A DNA stretch of 22,318 nt from CAYSSG01 sp964433635 (GTDB lineage: Bacteria > Atribacterota > Phoenicimicrobiia > Phoenicimicrobiales > Stramentimicrobiaceae): positions 1 to 22,318 of the forward strand of contig CAYSSG010000034.1 of assembly GCA_964433635.1 (NCBI GenBank). The letters are read 5' to 3'. Below, in pieces: positions 13,273 through 21,553 of this stretch. Both the position numbers and the translations under genes were made by a program. Under the pieces are notes generated by a model. It was not told the DNA's origin and did no database searches. It saw nothing but the letters and a program-made list of their open reading frames with translations. The first letter of the stretch is position 1. Every line of letters begins with the position of its first letter.

Positions 13273-15957
13273 ATGAGTTTTATTCATTTACATTTGCATT
13301 CCCAGTACAGTCTGCAGGACGGACTGGGCAGTATTGAACAGATTATCGGCAGGGTCCAGGAATTAGGGATGAACGCAGTGGCTCTGACTGATCACGATGG
13401 ACTATATGGTGCCATCGAATTCTACAAAAAAGCCCTTTGTGCAGGTATTCGACCGATTCTTGGCTGTGAGATTCGAGTCAAAAGCGAATATTTCCCCTCC
13501 TGTACAACTCACCTGATACTTCTGGCCCAAAATAATACCGGATACCGCAACCTGTGTCAGCTTGTCAGCCTGGCTCATCTAACTCATCCACGGGACATAC
13601 CGGCCATTGATCGCCAAGATATTGCCCTTTATCATGAAGGGCTTATCGCTCTATCCGGATGTCTGCAGGGAGAAATTCCCATGCTGATCGTCCGAAAAGA
13701 ATATCAGAAAGCAGAAACAACTGCCCAGTGGTATAAAAGAATATTCGGTTCGGAAAACTTTTATCTGGAAATTGCCCTCCACGGTATAGAGCAGGAAAAA
13801 ATCATAAACCAATATCTGATTGACCTGGGTGAAAAGCTATCTCTTTCCCTGGTAGCCACCAATAATGTTCATTACCCGGAGAAAGAGCAAGCTCCCTTCC
13901 AGAATATCGTAAATATTATTGCCAACCAGAGCACCCGGGAGCATTTTCACTACCACTCTTTGCCTAATCACCAGTATTATTTGAAGTCACACCAGGAAAT
14001 GAAAGAGCTTTTTCCCCATCTGGCTGAAGCACTGCAGAATACGGAAAAAATTGCCGAAAGATGCTGTGTTAATCTTGAACTTGGCAAAATTCGTCTTCCC
14101 TCGTATCACGCTCCTGATCCCTGTTCTGTCCCGGAATACCTGGAAAAGCTATGCATGGTGGGTTTGAAAAAATGTTATCCGGATGATTCCGGTCAGGCAT
14201 TTTATCGTATGAAATACGAATTGCAGGTTATTAACCAGATGGGATTCGCCGGCTATTTTCTGATTGTCAGGGATATTGTTCAATTTGCCAAACAAAATGA
14301 CATTCCTGTCGGACCTGGCAAAGGCTCGGCAGCCGGAAGCCTGGTATCTTATCTGCTCAATATTACCGAGGTGGACCCTTTAAAATTTAAACTTTTCTTT
14401 GAACGATTTCTCAATCCTCAGCGCATTGACCTGCCGGATATCGATATCGATTTCGGACAGATAGGAAGAGACAGGGTCATTCATTACATTTTCCAGCGGT
14501 TTGGGCGGGAACAGGTAACCCATGTCTGCACGATGAATACCTATGCTGCCCGCTCCGCCGTACGAGATGCGGGCAGAGCTCTGGGATTTTCCTATCAGGA
14601 ACTGAACAGAATCGCCGGAATGATGCCCTACTTCTCTTCACCCGGAGTCATCAGAGCTTCCCTGAGACACTTGCCGGAGTTAAAGGCACTCCCCTGCCAG
14701 AAAGAGCCGTTGCGCTCCTTATTCTCCTATGCCCAGTTTATGGAAGGCAAGCCACGTCACCTTTCGGTTCATGCCTCGGCTATGATTATCGCTGATCAAC
14801 CCCTGGCTAACCTGGTTCCGTTGGAGCTGAGCCCTGAGGGAGAAATTATCAGCCAGTATGAAAAAGAAAGCATCAAAGATATGGGCCTGTTAAAGATCGA
14901 TATTCTGGGTTCCCGCAGTTTAACGGTTATCCAGAAGACCATGCAAAGTCTTAAAGAAAAGAAGATCGATATCGACCTGAAGCAGGTTCCCCTGGATGAT
15001 CCCCAAACCTTCTATGCCCTGAAAAAAGGAAAAACACTGGGTGTTTTTCAAGTGGAAAGTTCGGGAATGTCCTCCCTGTTAAAACAGCTGTCACCCTCCC
15101 GCCTGGAAGATTTAATTGCCGCACTCTCGCTCTACCGTCCAGGTCCGCTAGACAGCGGAATGACCGAACAGTATCTGAAAAGGAAAAATGGCCAGGCACA
15201 AGTCGAATATCCCCATGACCGGCTACGGGAAGTGCTGAAGGATACCTACGGCGTTATCCTTTACCAGGAGCAGGTTATGCAGGTCGTTTCCGCCTTTGCC
15301 GGTTTAAGCCCTGGGGAAGCCGACCTCTTTCGCAGAGCAATCAGCTCCCGGTCACCAGCTACAATGGAAGAACAGCGTGCTCATTTTCTGGAAAAGTCCT
15401 CTCAGCAGGGATTAACCCGGACAGAGGCCATGAAGATATTTAATCTGGTCGCCAAATTTGCCTATTACGGCTTCAATAAAGCACACAGTACTTCCTATGC
15501 ACTGCTTTCTTATCTAACCTGTTATTTGAAAGTACATTATCCGGCACATTACCTGGCTGCCCTGCTTACCTACGGGTTGGGCTATTATGACACAGATCGC
15601 TATATACAGGAGGCTCGTCGTTTTCACGTTTCCCTTCTACTGCCTGACATCAATAAGAGTCAGATCGGATTTTCCGTGGAAGATGAGGCTATCCGGGTAG
15701 GACTCATCAGGATCAAAGGCCTGGGTGTGAAACAGGTAAATCGCATGATGAAAATAAGAGATGAAGATGGACCTTTTTCTTCCCTCTATGATTTTTGCGC
15801 CAGGACCCGCTCGGCCAGAATAACAAGGTCAGCCATCGAAAGTCTGATTAAAGTCGGAGCCTTTGATTTTACAGGTAACCCCAGATCCGTACTGTTAAAT
15901 CTATTACCGCTTATTCTACAAAGAACTGAAAAGGAGGAAAAATCATGTCAATACTGA
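13273..15957 (+). CDS. dnaE: DNA polymerase III alpha-type subunit (DnaE), catalytic part, SOS-linked
   Basis: An 894-aa C-family polymerase. The PHP domain covers about 1-270 with HLHLHS (H7, H9), LTDHDG, GCE (E66) and NNVHY (N198, H200). The palm follows: GPGKGSAAGS at about 347-356, catalytic D391 and D393 in PDIDIDF, and the third carboxylate D543 in LKIDILGS. Then come YRPGPLDSGM, YQEQVM, FNKAHSTSYA, and a C-terminal HhH region IRIKGLG plus RSAIESLIKVGAFD. The protein stops right after this, before the OB fold and the internal clamp motif of normal DnaE (about 1,050-1,160 aa); these are on the next ORF. A LexA box 26 bp upstream and dinB downstream suggest a damage-induced, possibly error-prone enzyme rather than, or in addition to, the replicative one. 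Lacking a 3'-5' exonuclease insertion, it is not PolC. Confidence 0.93.
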   Translation: MSFIHLHLHSQYSLQDGLGSIEQIIGRVQELGMNAVALTDHDGLYGAIEFYKKALCAGIRPILGCEIRVKSEYFPSCTTHLILLAQNNTGYRNLCQLVSLAHLTHPRDIPAIDRQDIALYHEGLIALSGCLQGEIPMLIVRKEYQKAETTAQWYKRIFGSENFYLEIALHGIEQEKIINQYLIDLGEKLSLSLVATNNVHYPEKEQAPFQNIVNIIANQSTREHFHYHSLPNHQYYLKSHQEMKELFPHLAEALQNTEKIAERCCVNLELGKIRLPSYHAPDPCSVPEYLEKLCMVGLKKCYPDDSGQAFYRMKYELQVINQMGFAGYFLIVRDIVQFAKQNDIPVGPGKGSAAGSLVSYLLNITEVDPLKFKLFFERFLNPQRIDLPDIDIDFGQIGRDRVIHYIFQRFGREQVTHVCTMNTYAARSAVRDAGRALGFSYQELNRIAGMMPYFSSPGVIRASLRHLPELKALPCQKEPLRSLFSYAQFMEGKPRHLSVHASAMIIADQPLANLVPLELSPEGEIISQYEKESIKDMGLLKIDILGSRSLTVIQKTMQSLKEKKIDIDLKQVPLDDPQTFYALKKGKTLGVFQVESSGMSSLLKQLSPSRLEDLIAALSLYRPGPLDSGMTEQYLKRKNGQAQVEYPHDRLREVLKDTYGVILYQEQVMQVVSAFAGLSPGEADLFRRAISSRSPATMEEQRAHFLEKSSQQGLTRTEAMKIFNLVAKFAYYGFNKAHSTSYALLSYLTCYLKVHYPAHYLAALLTYGLGYYDTDRYIQEARRFHVSLLLPDINKSQIGFSVEDEAIRVGLIRIKGLGVKQVNRMMKIRDEDGPFSSLYDFCARTRSARITRSAIESLIKVGAFDFTGNPRSVLLNLLPLILQRTEKEEKSCQY
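15929..15957 (+). promoter_or_regulatory. Overlap and internal ribosome-binding site at the DnaE split
   Basis: AAAAGGAGG at 15929-15937 is followed 7 nt later by the ATG (15945) of the OB-fold ORF, while the dnaE frame runs on to TGA at 15955-15957. The 13-bp overlap with a near-perfect ribosome-binding site points to coupled or independent initiation. The A run at 15938-15942 could permit a -1 slip that would fuse both frames, but it is not a classical heptamer. Confidence 0.7.
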
Positions 15958-16433
15958 TAAAAAGTGAAACAAAGAACAGTAATGCAGATTTATTTCTTGA
16001 AGAACCTATTCCTGCTCACCACTTCTCCCCTTCTATGCTTCTCAAGATGGAGAAAGAGATACTGGGCATTCATGTCAGTAGCCATCCTCTGGCAATCTAC
16101 CGCCAGAAACTGCCATCCCAATCATCCCAGGGATATCTTCATATCAGGAGTCATCATATCAGTCAACTGAGGCCCGGCCAACCCGTTCTAATTGCCGGCC
16201 TATTGATTCAGGTCAGAAGACAATTTACCAGAAATCACAAAGTAATGGCCTTTCTGTTACTGGAAGATGAAACAGGTTTCTTTGAAGCCATTGCTTTTCC
16301 CGAAGCATTCCGTCGTTATTATTCTCTGCTCGTCAAAGATGCCCTGCTTCTGATCAGGGGAGGCGTAAATAATAAAAATGGTGAAGAAAAGCTGATTATA
16401 CAGGAAATAGCAGGTATTCCTTCTTATCCTTAA
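15945..16433 (+). CDS. DnaE C-terminal piece: clamp-motif and OB-fold protein
   Basis: A 162-aa protein that matches the part of DnaE normally following the HhH domain. NADLF at 13-17 stands where E. coli alpha has its internal beta-clamp motif QADMF. The stretch SPSMLLKMEKEILGIHVSSHPL (about 28-49) is the conserved linker before the OB fold in bacterial DnaE, and about 60-155 is the OB domain, which in alpha subunits contacts single-stranded DNA (ISQLRPGQPVLIAGLLIQVRR, VMAFLLLEDETGFFEAIAFPEAF). It has its own strong ribosome-binding site inside the end of dnaE. Together with the upstream ORF the total is about 1,056 aa, close to a whole DnaE. It is either a true second subunit or the product of a frameshift; the good start signal favours the first. 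Confidence 0.88.
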   Translation: MSILIKSETKNSNADLFLEEPIPAHHFSPSMLLKMEKEILGIHVSSHPLAIYRQKLPSQSSQGYLHIRSHHISQLRPGQPVLIAGLLIQVRRQFTRNHKVMAFLLLEDETGFFEAIAFPEAFRRYYSLLVKDALLLIRGGVNNKNGEEKLIIQEIAGIPSYP

Positions 16434-16474
16434 AGAAGACGCTGTAACCAGCATACAAGAAAAGGAGATCAAAT

Positions 16475-17710
16475 ATGTCTATTCCCAGGAAATGTTCTAT
16501 TATTCACCTGGATCTGGATGCCTTTTTTGCCTCGGTAGAACAACGGGATAATCCCGTTTACCGGGATAAGCCTCTGATTGTGGGTGGCATTTTGAAGGAA
16601 AACGGAAGATTATCCCGTCGGGGTGTGGTTTGTGCGGCTTCTTATCAGGCCAGAAAATACGGCGTTCATGCCGGCATGCCCATCTGGGAAGCACAACAGA
16701 AATGTTCCGGGGCAATCTTTACCCCGGCCCGAATTCGCTATTACAGCCAGGCCTCAGAGCAATTTTTTCGCATATGCAGTGAATATACTCCCTTGATGGA
16801 ACCCTTAAGCATTGATGAAGCCTTCCTGGATGTAACAGGCTGCGAATCACTGTTTGGACCGGCAGAGGTTATTGCCAGTAAGATTAAGACAAGAATCAGG
16901 GAAGAATTAAACTTGCCTGTCTCAATCGGCATTGCCAAGAATAAGTTTCTGGCAAAAATTGCTACTAACCTGGGTAAGCCGGACGGTTTTTTCATCCTTC
17001 CTGAAGAAAAAGTCTCCGAAATTTTATATAGACTGCCTGTTACCGGATTATGGGGAATCGGGCAGAAAACAGCCCTGAAACTTCATCGCTCCGGTATCTT
17101 CAGCATCAAACAGCTGGCTGAGATGCCGGACATCATCCTGCAGGGAATTCTGGGAGAAAATGGCCCAAAGATCAAACAGCTGGCCCAGGGCCTTGATGAC
17201 AGCCCTGTCTGTCCCAGCGAAGAGGTTAAATCAATCGGAAGGGAAATGACCTTTCCGGAGAATATCTGTGATAAAGACAGGTTGATAAAAATTCTTCTGA
17301 ATCTCAGCCAGGATGTTGGCTATACTGCCCGAAAAAGGGGGTATTCAGGTAAAACAATTACCCTGAAAATCCGTTCTCATCACTTCCAGACTGTACAGAA
17401 ATCCATTACCCTCCGACAGTCTACCAGCCTGGATAATGTGATCTTCCAGAATGCCAGAGACCTTTTTAATCTGGTCATGATCAAGCCACCGGGAATCAGA
17501 CTACTGGGAATCAAAATCTCTTCCCTGCAGCATGGGAAATATCCCAGACAGCTCAGCCTTTCAACAGAACAGAATCAGGAGGACAAATGGAATACCCTGA
17601 TTGAATCTGTGGATAAAATAAGGGAAAAGTACGGTATGTATTTCATTCAACGCGCTTCTTTAATCAAAGAACATCCTGCTGTATTTCATAAAAATAATCA
17701 TGATAGATGA
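16475..17710 (+). CDS. dinB: DNA polymerase IV (DinB), Y-family translesion polymerase
   Basis: A 411-aa Y-family polymerase. Catalytic acids are all present: D13 in HLDLDAFFASVE, and D114-E115 in SIDEAFLDVTG; F18 is the likely steric gate. Next come SIGIAKNKFLAKIATNLGKPDG and the HhH region GLWGIGQKTALKL, then the little-finger domain (SIGREMTFPENI, RLLGIKISSL). QLSLS at 359-363 resembles the beta-clamp motif QLxLF but ends in Ser, so clamp affinity may be altered. It starts at an ATG after AAGGAG, 41 bp after the OB ORF, and is probably the last gene of the LexA box 2 unit. Intact active-site residues separate it from ImuB, the inactive Y-family partner of DnaE2. Its 3' end overlaps sbcC by 13 bp on the other strand. 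Confidence 0.95.
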   Translation: MSIPRKCSIIHLDLDAFFASVEQRDNPVYRDKPLIVGGILKENGRLSRRGVVCAASYQARKYGVHAGMPIWEAQQKCSGAIFTPARIRYYSQASEQFFRICSEYTPLMEPLSIDEAFLDVTGCESLFGPAEVIASKIKTRIREELNLPVSIGIAKNKFLAKIATNLGKPDGFFILPEEKVSEILYRLPVTGLWGIGQKTALKLHRSGIFSIKQLAEMPDIILQGILGENGPKIKQLAQGLDDSPVCPSEEVKSIGREMTFPENICDKDRLIKILLNLSQDVGYTARKRGYSGKTITLKIRSHHFQTVQKSITLRQSTSLDNVIFQNARDLFNLVMIKPPGIRLLGIKISSLQHGKYPRQLSLSTEQNQEDKWNTLIESVDKIREKYGMYFIQRASLIKEHPAVFHKNNHDR

Positions 17711-20289
17711 ATCAGTTCGAACTGTGAGCCCAGGACAGGATCCTTCCATACCTCAATCCTCACCGGAAAGGCTTCCTTGAGTTGTGAGAGGTGAGTAATC
17801 ACCAGAATCTTGTCAAAATCACTTTGAATGGCATGGATAGCCTGGATTAATTTCTCCAGACCATCTTCATCCTGTGTTCCAAAACCTTCGTCAATCACCA
17901 GCGTTCTCAGGCGAGCTCCTGCGCGATAGGTCAACAATTTGGACAGAGCTACTCTAATGGCAAAATCAATGCGGAAAGTTTCTCCGCCGCTGTACAGTTC
18001 ATAAGGCCGGATACCAGACTGGTCATGTATTTTAATATCCAGCGTTTCTCTGGTATCACCACTCTTTAATTCTTTTATTGATTCAAAACTGATGGAGGTC
18101 CGCTCATCAGATAATTTAGATAAGATACTATTCGCTTCCTCTTCCAGATCGGGAATCGCATTTTCAATAATCATTGCCTGGATACCGTTTTTGCCAAAGG
18201 CTACGGTTAATTTCTCGTAGATCTCCTTCTGATGAAGTTGAATATTCTTCTCTTGCTCCAGCTTTTTCTGCTCTTCCTCAGATTTGTCAATCTGTGCAAG
18301 CTTCTCCTGGCATACACCTCTCTGCTGTAAAAGCTTATCCTGCTCTATCTGCATCTGATCAAGCATTTCCTGTTGGGATTTTATCATTTTTTCTAATACA
18401 GGAAGTTCTGTGACCTTATTTTTTACTTGCTCAAGATCCTGCAATATATGACAAATGCTTGTTCTTTTCAATTCTAATTGTTGATCTAATTCTGCCAATT
18501 CCTTCTCCAGATTAGTGACTGATTTCCGGGCTTCCATTAGTCTTTCTTTCTGCAGAGGAATATCTTTGAGCAATTCTAAATTACGGTTAATTTCTACATA
18601 TTCTCGGTCACTATAGCCCAACTTGATAATTTGACTTTCCGTTTCAGCCAAACTTTTTCTCTCCTCTTCTGCAAATACCTCCTGATCTATCCTTTCATTC
18701 AGCTTTTTAATTTCCTGCTCTAAGCTCTTCACCTGCTGTTCTGCCTTTTCGTCCTCCTGAATGAGAACAGATACGGTATTCAGTGCATTCTGGATTTCGT
18801 TTCTTTTTATCAATTCCCCTTGAATTTTCTTCCATTCCTGCTGCAGGAACATTCTCTTACCATTCAACTCTTTGACATCTTCGATCAGGCTATCAATCTC
18901 CTGTTGGCATGACTGGATGTCATTTTCAAACTTTGCTCTGATTCTATCCCTCTTCTGTTCATCAAGGGGTGAATGGCATAAGGGACAAAAATCCTTTTCT
19001 TCCTGTCCAAGAAGAATCATTTTTTCTTTACTTTTCAGGATTTCATTCTGAATTTTTTCTATTTGGCCGTTTTTCGTTTCTATCTGTACATTCAGTTGAA
19101 TGCCTTCCGTTTGTATCTTTTCCTGTTGTTGGGCTAAATGATCTAATTGACGGACCATTGATTTCAGTCTCTGAGCTTCTCTCCGCTTATCGGATATAGA
19201 AAGTACCTTCTCATTGAGTTCCTGATATTGCTGCTTCTTTTGCTCTAACTGAAGAAAGAGGTGATTCTTTTCCTGCTCAATCTTTTTCTCCATATCTCTC
19301 CTGTTCTTTTCCAGGTTCCGATAATGCTGCATAAGCTGTATCATTAACTGGTTTTTACGATACAAACTCTGGTATTTTTCATAATCTGCCAAAATATTGT
19401 TTTCCTTAGCTAAAACGGACCGACTACTTCTGATATTCTGTTCTATTCTGGACTTTCTCTTCTCATAATCCCCTGATTCTTTTTTTTCTGCCTGGATGCG
19501 AGAAGCCAGCTCCTTCCCCCTATCCTGTTCAAATTGCAGTTGCGTCTTTCTCTTCTCCAGATTCTGCAGACTCTTTGTTGTTTCTCTGATCTTTATTCCC
19601 TGTTCTTTTTCTTGATTCTGAATCAGCTGAAGGTCCTTTTTAATAGAATGTTTTTGGGCAATATCTTTGGTAATCTGTGCAATACGGTTAATTAAAATTA
19701 CAATATTTCCTTCCAATTCCCTGTTATGCTGATGTGCCAGTACTGACAAGGCTTCATAATGGGAAAGTCCCAGCACCTCTGCTAAAATCTGTTTTCTTTC
19801 CCGGGCACTCTTTCGGGTAAATTCATCAACCCTTCCCTGAAGGATGAAGGCAGAATTAATGAATGTTTCATAATCCATTCTCAGCAGGAGATTAATTCTC
19901 TGCTGGGTCTGGCGGATTGAGGCGGAAGAAAGGGAGATAAAATCCGACTTTTCTTCATCAAAGACCTGTAGCGTTAATTCAGCATGATTTCTGTTTTTCA
20001 ATCTGGAAAATTTCCTGATAATCCGATAACGTTCTCCTTCCAGGTCAATTGTCAGATCTACCCACATCTGGTTTTCACCTATTTTCAATAAACCGTTATC
20101 TGCCTTCTTTTCCTGGCTGGCTTTCCTGCCTTCTCCCCATATCGCCCAGGTTATAGCATCCAGGAGAGCCGACTTTCCCTGTCCATTCTTTCCGGAAAGA
20201 CAAGCAATGCTGAATTGGGTAAAATCAAGGGGGGGAACCTCATTGCCATAACTTAAAAAATTATGCATCTGCAAGGTAACCGGAATCAC
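17698..20289 (-). CDS. sbcC: Exonuclease subunit SbcC (Rad50-like ATPase)
   Basis: An 863-aa SMC-like ATPase that works with SbcD to cut hairpins and process blocked DNA ends. The Walker A is GKNGQGKS at 33-40. Two long coiled-coil arms, rich in Glu, Gln, Lys and Leu, flank a zinc hook CPLC at C435-C438. The ABC signature YSGGETFRIDFAIRVALS is near 766, and Walker B LVIDEGFGTQDEDG near 796-810. It is shorter than E. coli SbcC (about 1,050 aa), in the range of short bacterial and archaeal forms, with shorter arms. Its ATG lies inside the end of sbcD (4-bp ATGA overlap), so translation is coupled. The 3' end overlaps dinB, leaving no room for a terminator between the two convergent operons. Confidence 0.96.
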   Translation of the reverse strand: MIPVTLQMHNFLSYGNEVPPLDFTQFSIACLSGKNGQGKSALLDAITWAIWGEGRKASQEKKADNGLLKIGENQMWVDLTIDLEGERYRIIRKFSRLKNRNHAELTLQVFDEEKSDFISLSSASIRQTQQRINLLLRMDYETFINSAFILQGRVDEFTRKSARERKQILAEVLGLSHYEALSVLAHQHNRELEGNIVILINRIAQITKDIAQKHSIKKDLQLIQNQEKEQGIKIRETTKSLQNLEKRKTQLQFEQDRGKELASRIQAEKKESGDYEKRKSRIEQNIRSSRSVLAKENNILADYEKYQSLYRKNQLMIQLMQHYRNLEKNRRDMEKKIEQEKNHLFLQLEQKKQQYQELNEKVLSISDKRREAQRLKSMVRQLDHLAQQQEKIQTEGIQLNVQIETKNGQIEKIQNEILKSKEKMILLGQEEKDFCPLCHSPLDEQKRDRIRAKFENDIQSCQQEIDSLIEDVKELNGKRMFLQQEWKKIQGELIKRNEIQNALNTVSVLIQEDEKAEQQVKSLEQEIKKLNERIDQEVFAEEERKSLAETESQIIKLGYSDREYVEINRNLELLKDIPLQKERLMEARKSVTNLEKELAELDQQLELKRTSICHILQDLEQVKNKVTELPVLEKMIKSQQEMLDQMQIEQDKLLQQRGVCQEKLAQIDKSEEEQKKLEQEKNIQLHQKEIYEKLTVAFGKNGIQAMIIENAIPDLEEEANSILSKLSDERTSISFESIKELKSGDTRETLDIKIHDQSGIRPYELYSGGETFRIDFAIRVALSKLLTYRAGARLRTLVIDEGFGTQDEDGLEKLIQAIHAIQSDFDKILVITHLSQLKEAFPVRIEVWKDPVLGSQFELIHLS

Positions 20290-21536
20290 AATCCATAACC
20301 TCCAACCTCTTCATCCGTACTTCCCAATTCCTGCTGCAATTCATGGGTAACTTTTTTAAGATCCTTTTCCCAGGTTTGCCAGTTTTGAAATTGGATATAT
20401 TCTTCCAGAGCAGTCAATAAGGTCATCTCTTCAGTCAATGAACTTCTTCGGCTGGTTAATTTTTTTTCCATACTCCTGGTGATACCTGTTACCAGAAATG
20501 CTTCTTTCAATGCCTCATCAATTCTTTTAATATCAACCTGGACTTCATTTTCCGTAGAAATCTGATAGTGAACACGGACGATTGCATCTTTTAGATCATA
20601 TTTCTCAATCTCCTTTATCAGGGTCATGGTGGGATCCTGGCTGTTTTCTATTCTTGCCTCAATGGTAAGCATCTTACGGATGGGAAGGGAAACAAATTCA
20701 TAATCTACTTCTCCATCTTGTTCAATTCGACCAATACAGAATCCCTTTTCTTCTTTCTCTTCACCAAAATGAATTCTTTCTATGCTGCCTGAGTAGATAA
20801 CGGGTGGTTTGCCTGAAGGGTTCAGATTCTGATAGCGGTGGATATGCCCCAGCGCAATGTAATCTAAAGGAGATTCACTGAGAAATTGGATCGGTACGAC
20901 CGGATCATTTCCGATAACGGCGTAGTTTTCTGAACCGGAAAAAATTGCCTCTGCCACAGTCAGATGGGCAGCCATAATCCCGGGATACCTGCAATCCAGT
21001 TTGGTTATTAACTGAGTGATTACCTTCTGAAGGCGTTTCTGAATTTTCTGATTGAGGGAGTGTAGATCACTATCCCGGTATTCTTCCTTTTTCAGGTATT
21101 GATTCCTGGTGGGCCAGGGAATCCCGATAATCTGAATCATACCCTTGCCCGTTTGCAAATGAAGAAGATCGGGCTCAGTGATAACATGAATATCAGGAAT
21201 ATCCAGCGTTTGAAAAATATCCAAAGCACTGGCTCTGCCAAAAGTTAAAGGATTATCATGATTACCGTTAATCAGTACAGTGGGGATACCTTCCTGGCTC
21301 AGGCGGTAAATCTGTCGGGCAAATTCCCTCTGATGGGTAGGACTGGGATTGCTATTCTTATATGCATCACCACAGAAAAGAGCGAAATCAACTTTTTCCT
21401 CAATCGCAATATCAATGATCGTACTCAAAGAAGCTATAAAATCAATCAGTCGGGTATGTAAACCGGTTTTCGGGTCATAGTGTCCGTAATTTTCCAACCC
21501 CATGTGGACATCGGCAAAATGAAGAAATTTTATCAT
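20286..21536 (-). CDS. sbcD: Exonuclease subunit SbcD (Mre11-like nuclease)
   Basis: A 416-aa calcineurin-like metallophosphoesterase, the nuclease partner of SbcC. Metal-binding motifs of the Mre11 family are in order: FADVHMG at 7-13, FCGDAYKNSNPS at about 53-64, INGNHDNP at about 93-100, AAHLTV, and GHIHRYQ. The C-terminal part holds the capping domain and the SbcC-binding tail. It starts 17 bp after the exonuclease III stop and overlaps sbcC by 4 bp, forming one operon. Length is normal for the family. No LexA box is seen in the short gap before it. Confidence 0.96.
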   Translation of the reverse strand: MIKFLHFADVHMGLENYGHYDPKTGLHTRLIDFIASLSTIIDIAIEEKVDFALFCGDAYKNSNPSPTHQREFARQIYRLSQEGIPTVLINGNHDNPLTFGRASALDIFQTLDIPDIHVITEPDLLHLQTGKGMIQIIGIPWPTRNQYLKKEEYRDSDLHSLNQKIQKRLQKVITQLITKLDCRYPGIMAAHLTVAEAIFSGSENYAVIGNDPVVPIQFLSESPLDYIALGHIHRYQNLNPSGKPPVIYSGSIERIHFGEEKEEKGFCIGRIEQDGEVDYEFVSLPIRKMLTIEARIENSQDPTMTLIKEIEKYDLKDAIVRVHYQISTENEVQVDIKRIDEALKEAFLVTGITRSMEKKLTSRRSSLTEEMTLLTALEEYIQFQNWQTWEKDLKKVTHELQQELGSTDEEVGGYGL

Positions 21537-21553
21537 ATTGATCCTATCTCCAT

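Noticed and set aside
14951..15199. Minus-strand ORFs inside dnaE and other long genes
   Set aside because: They lie opposite strongly conserved coding sequence and show no family features or ribosome-binding sites.
15934..15944. Classical X-XXY-YYZ slippery heptamer at the DnaE overlap
   Set aside because: The codons are GAG GAA AAA TCA, which do not fit the heptamer; only an A5 run is present.
15929..15957. DnaE break as a plain sequencing frameshift
   Set aside because: Kept open but not preferred: the break falls exactly in the linker between domains and coincides with a strong ribosome-binding site and ATG, which a random indel would not create. Only read data can settle it.
13273..15957. 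Identification of the polymerase as PolC
   Set aside because: The PHP domain is N-terminal and uninterrupted, with no DnaQ-type exonuclease inserted and the DnaE order of domains.
16475..17710. Identification of the Y-family gene as ImuB
   Set aside because: ImuB lacks the catalytic acids; D13, D114 and E115 are all present here and the protein has normal DinB motifs.
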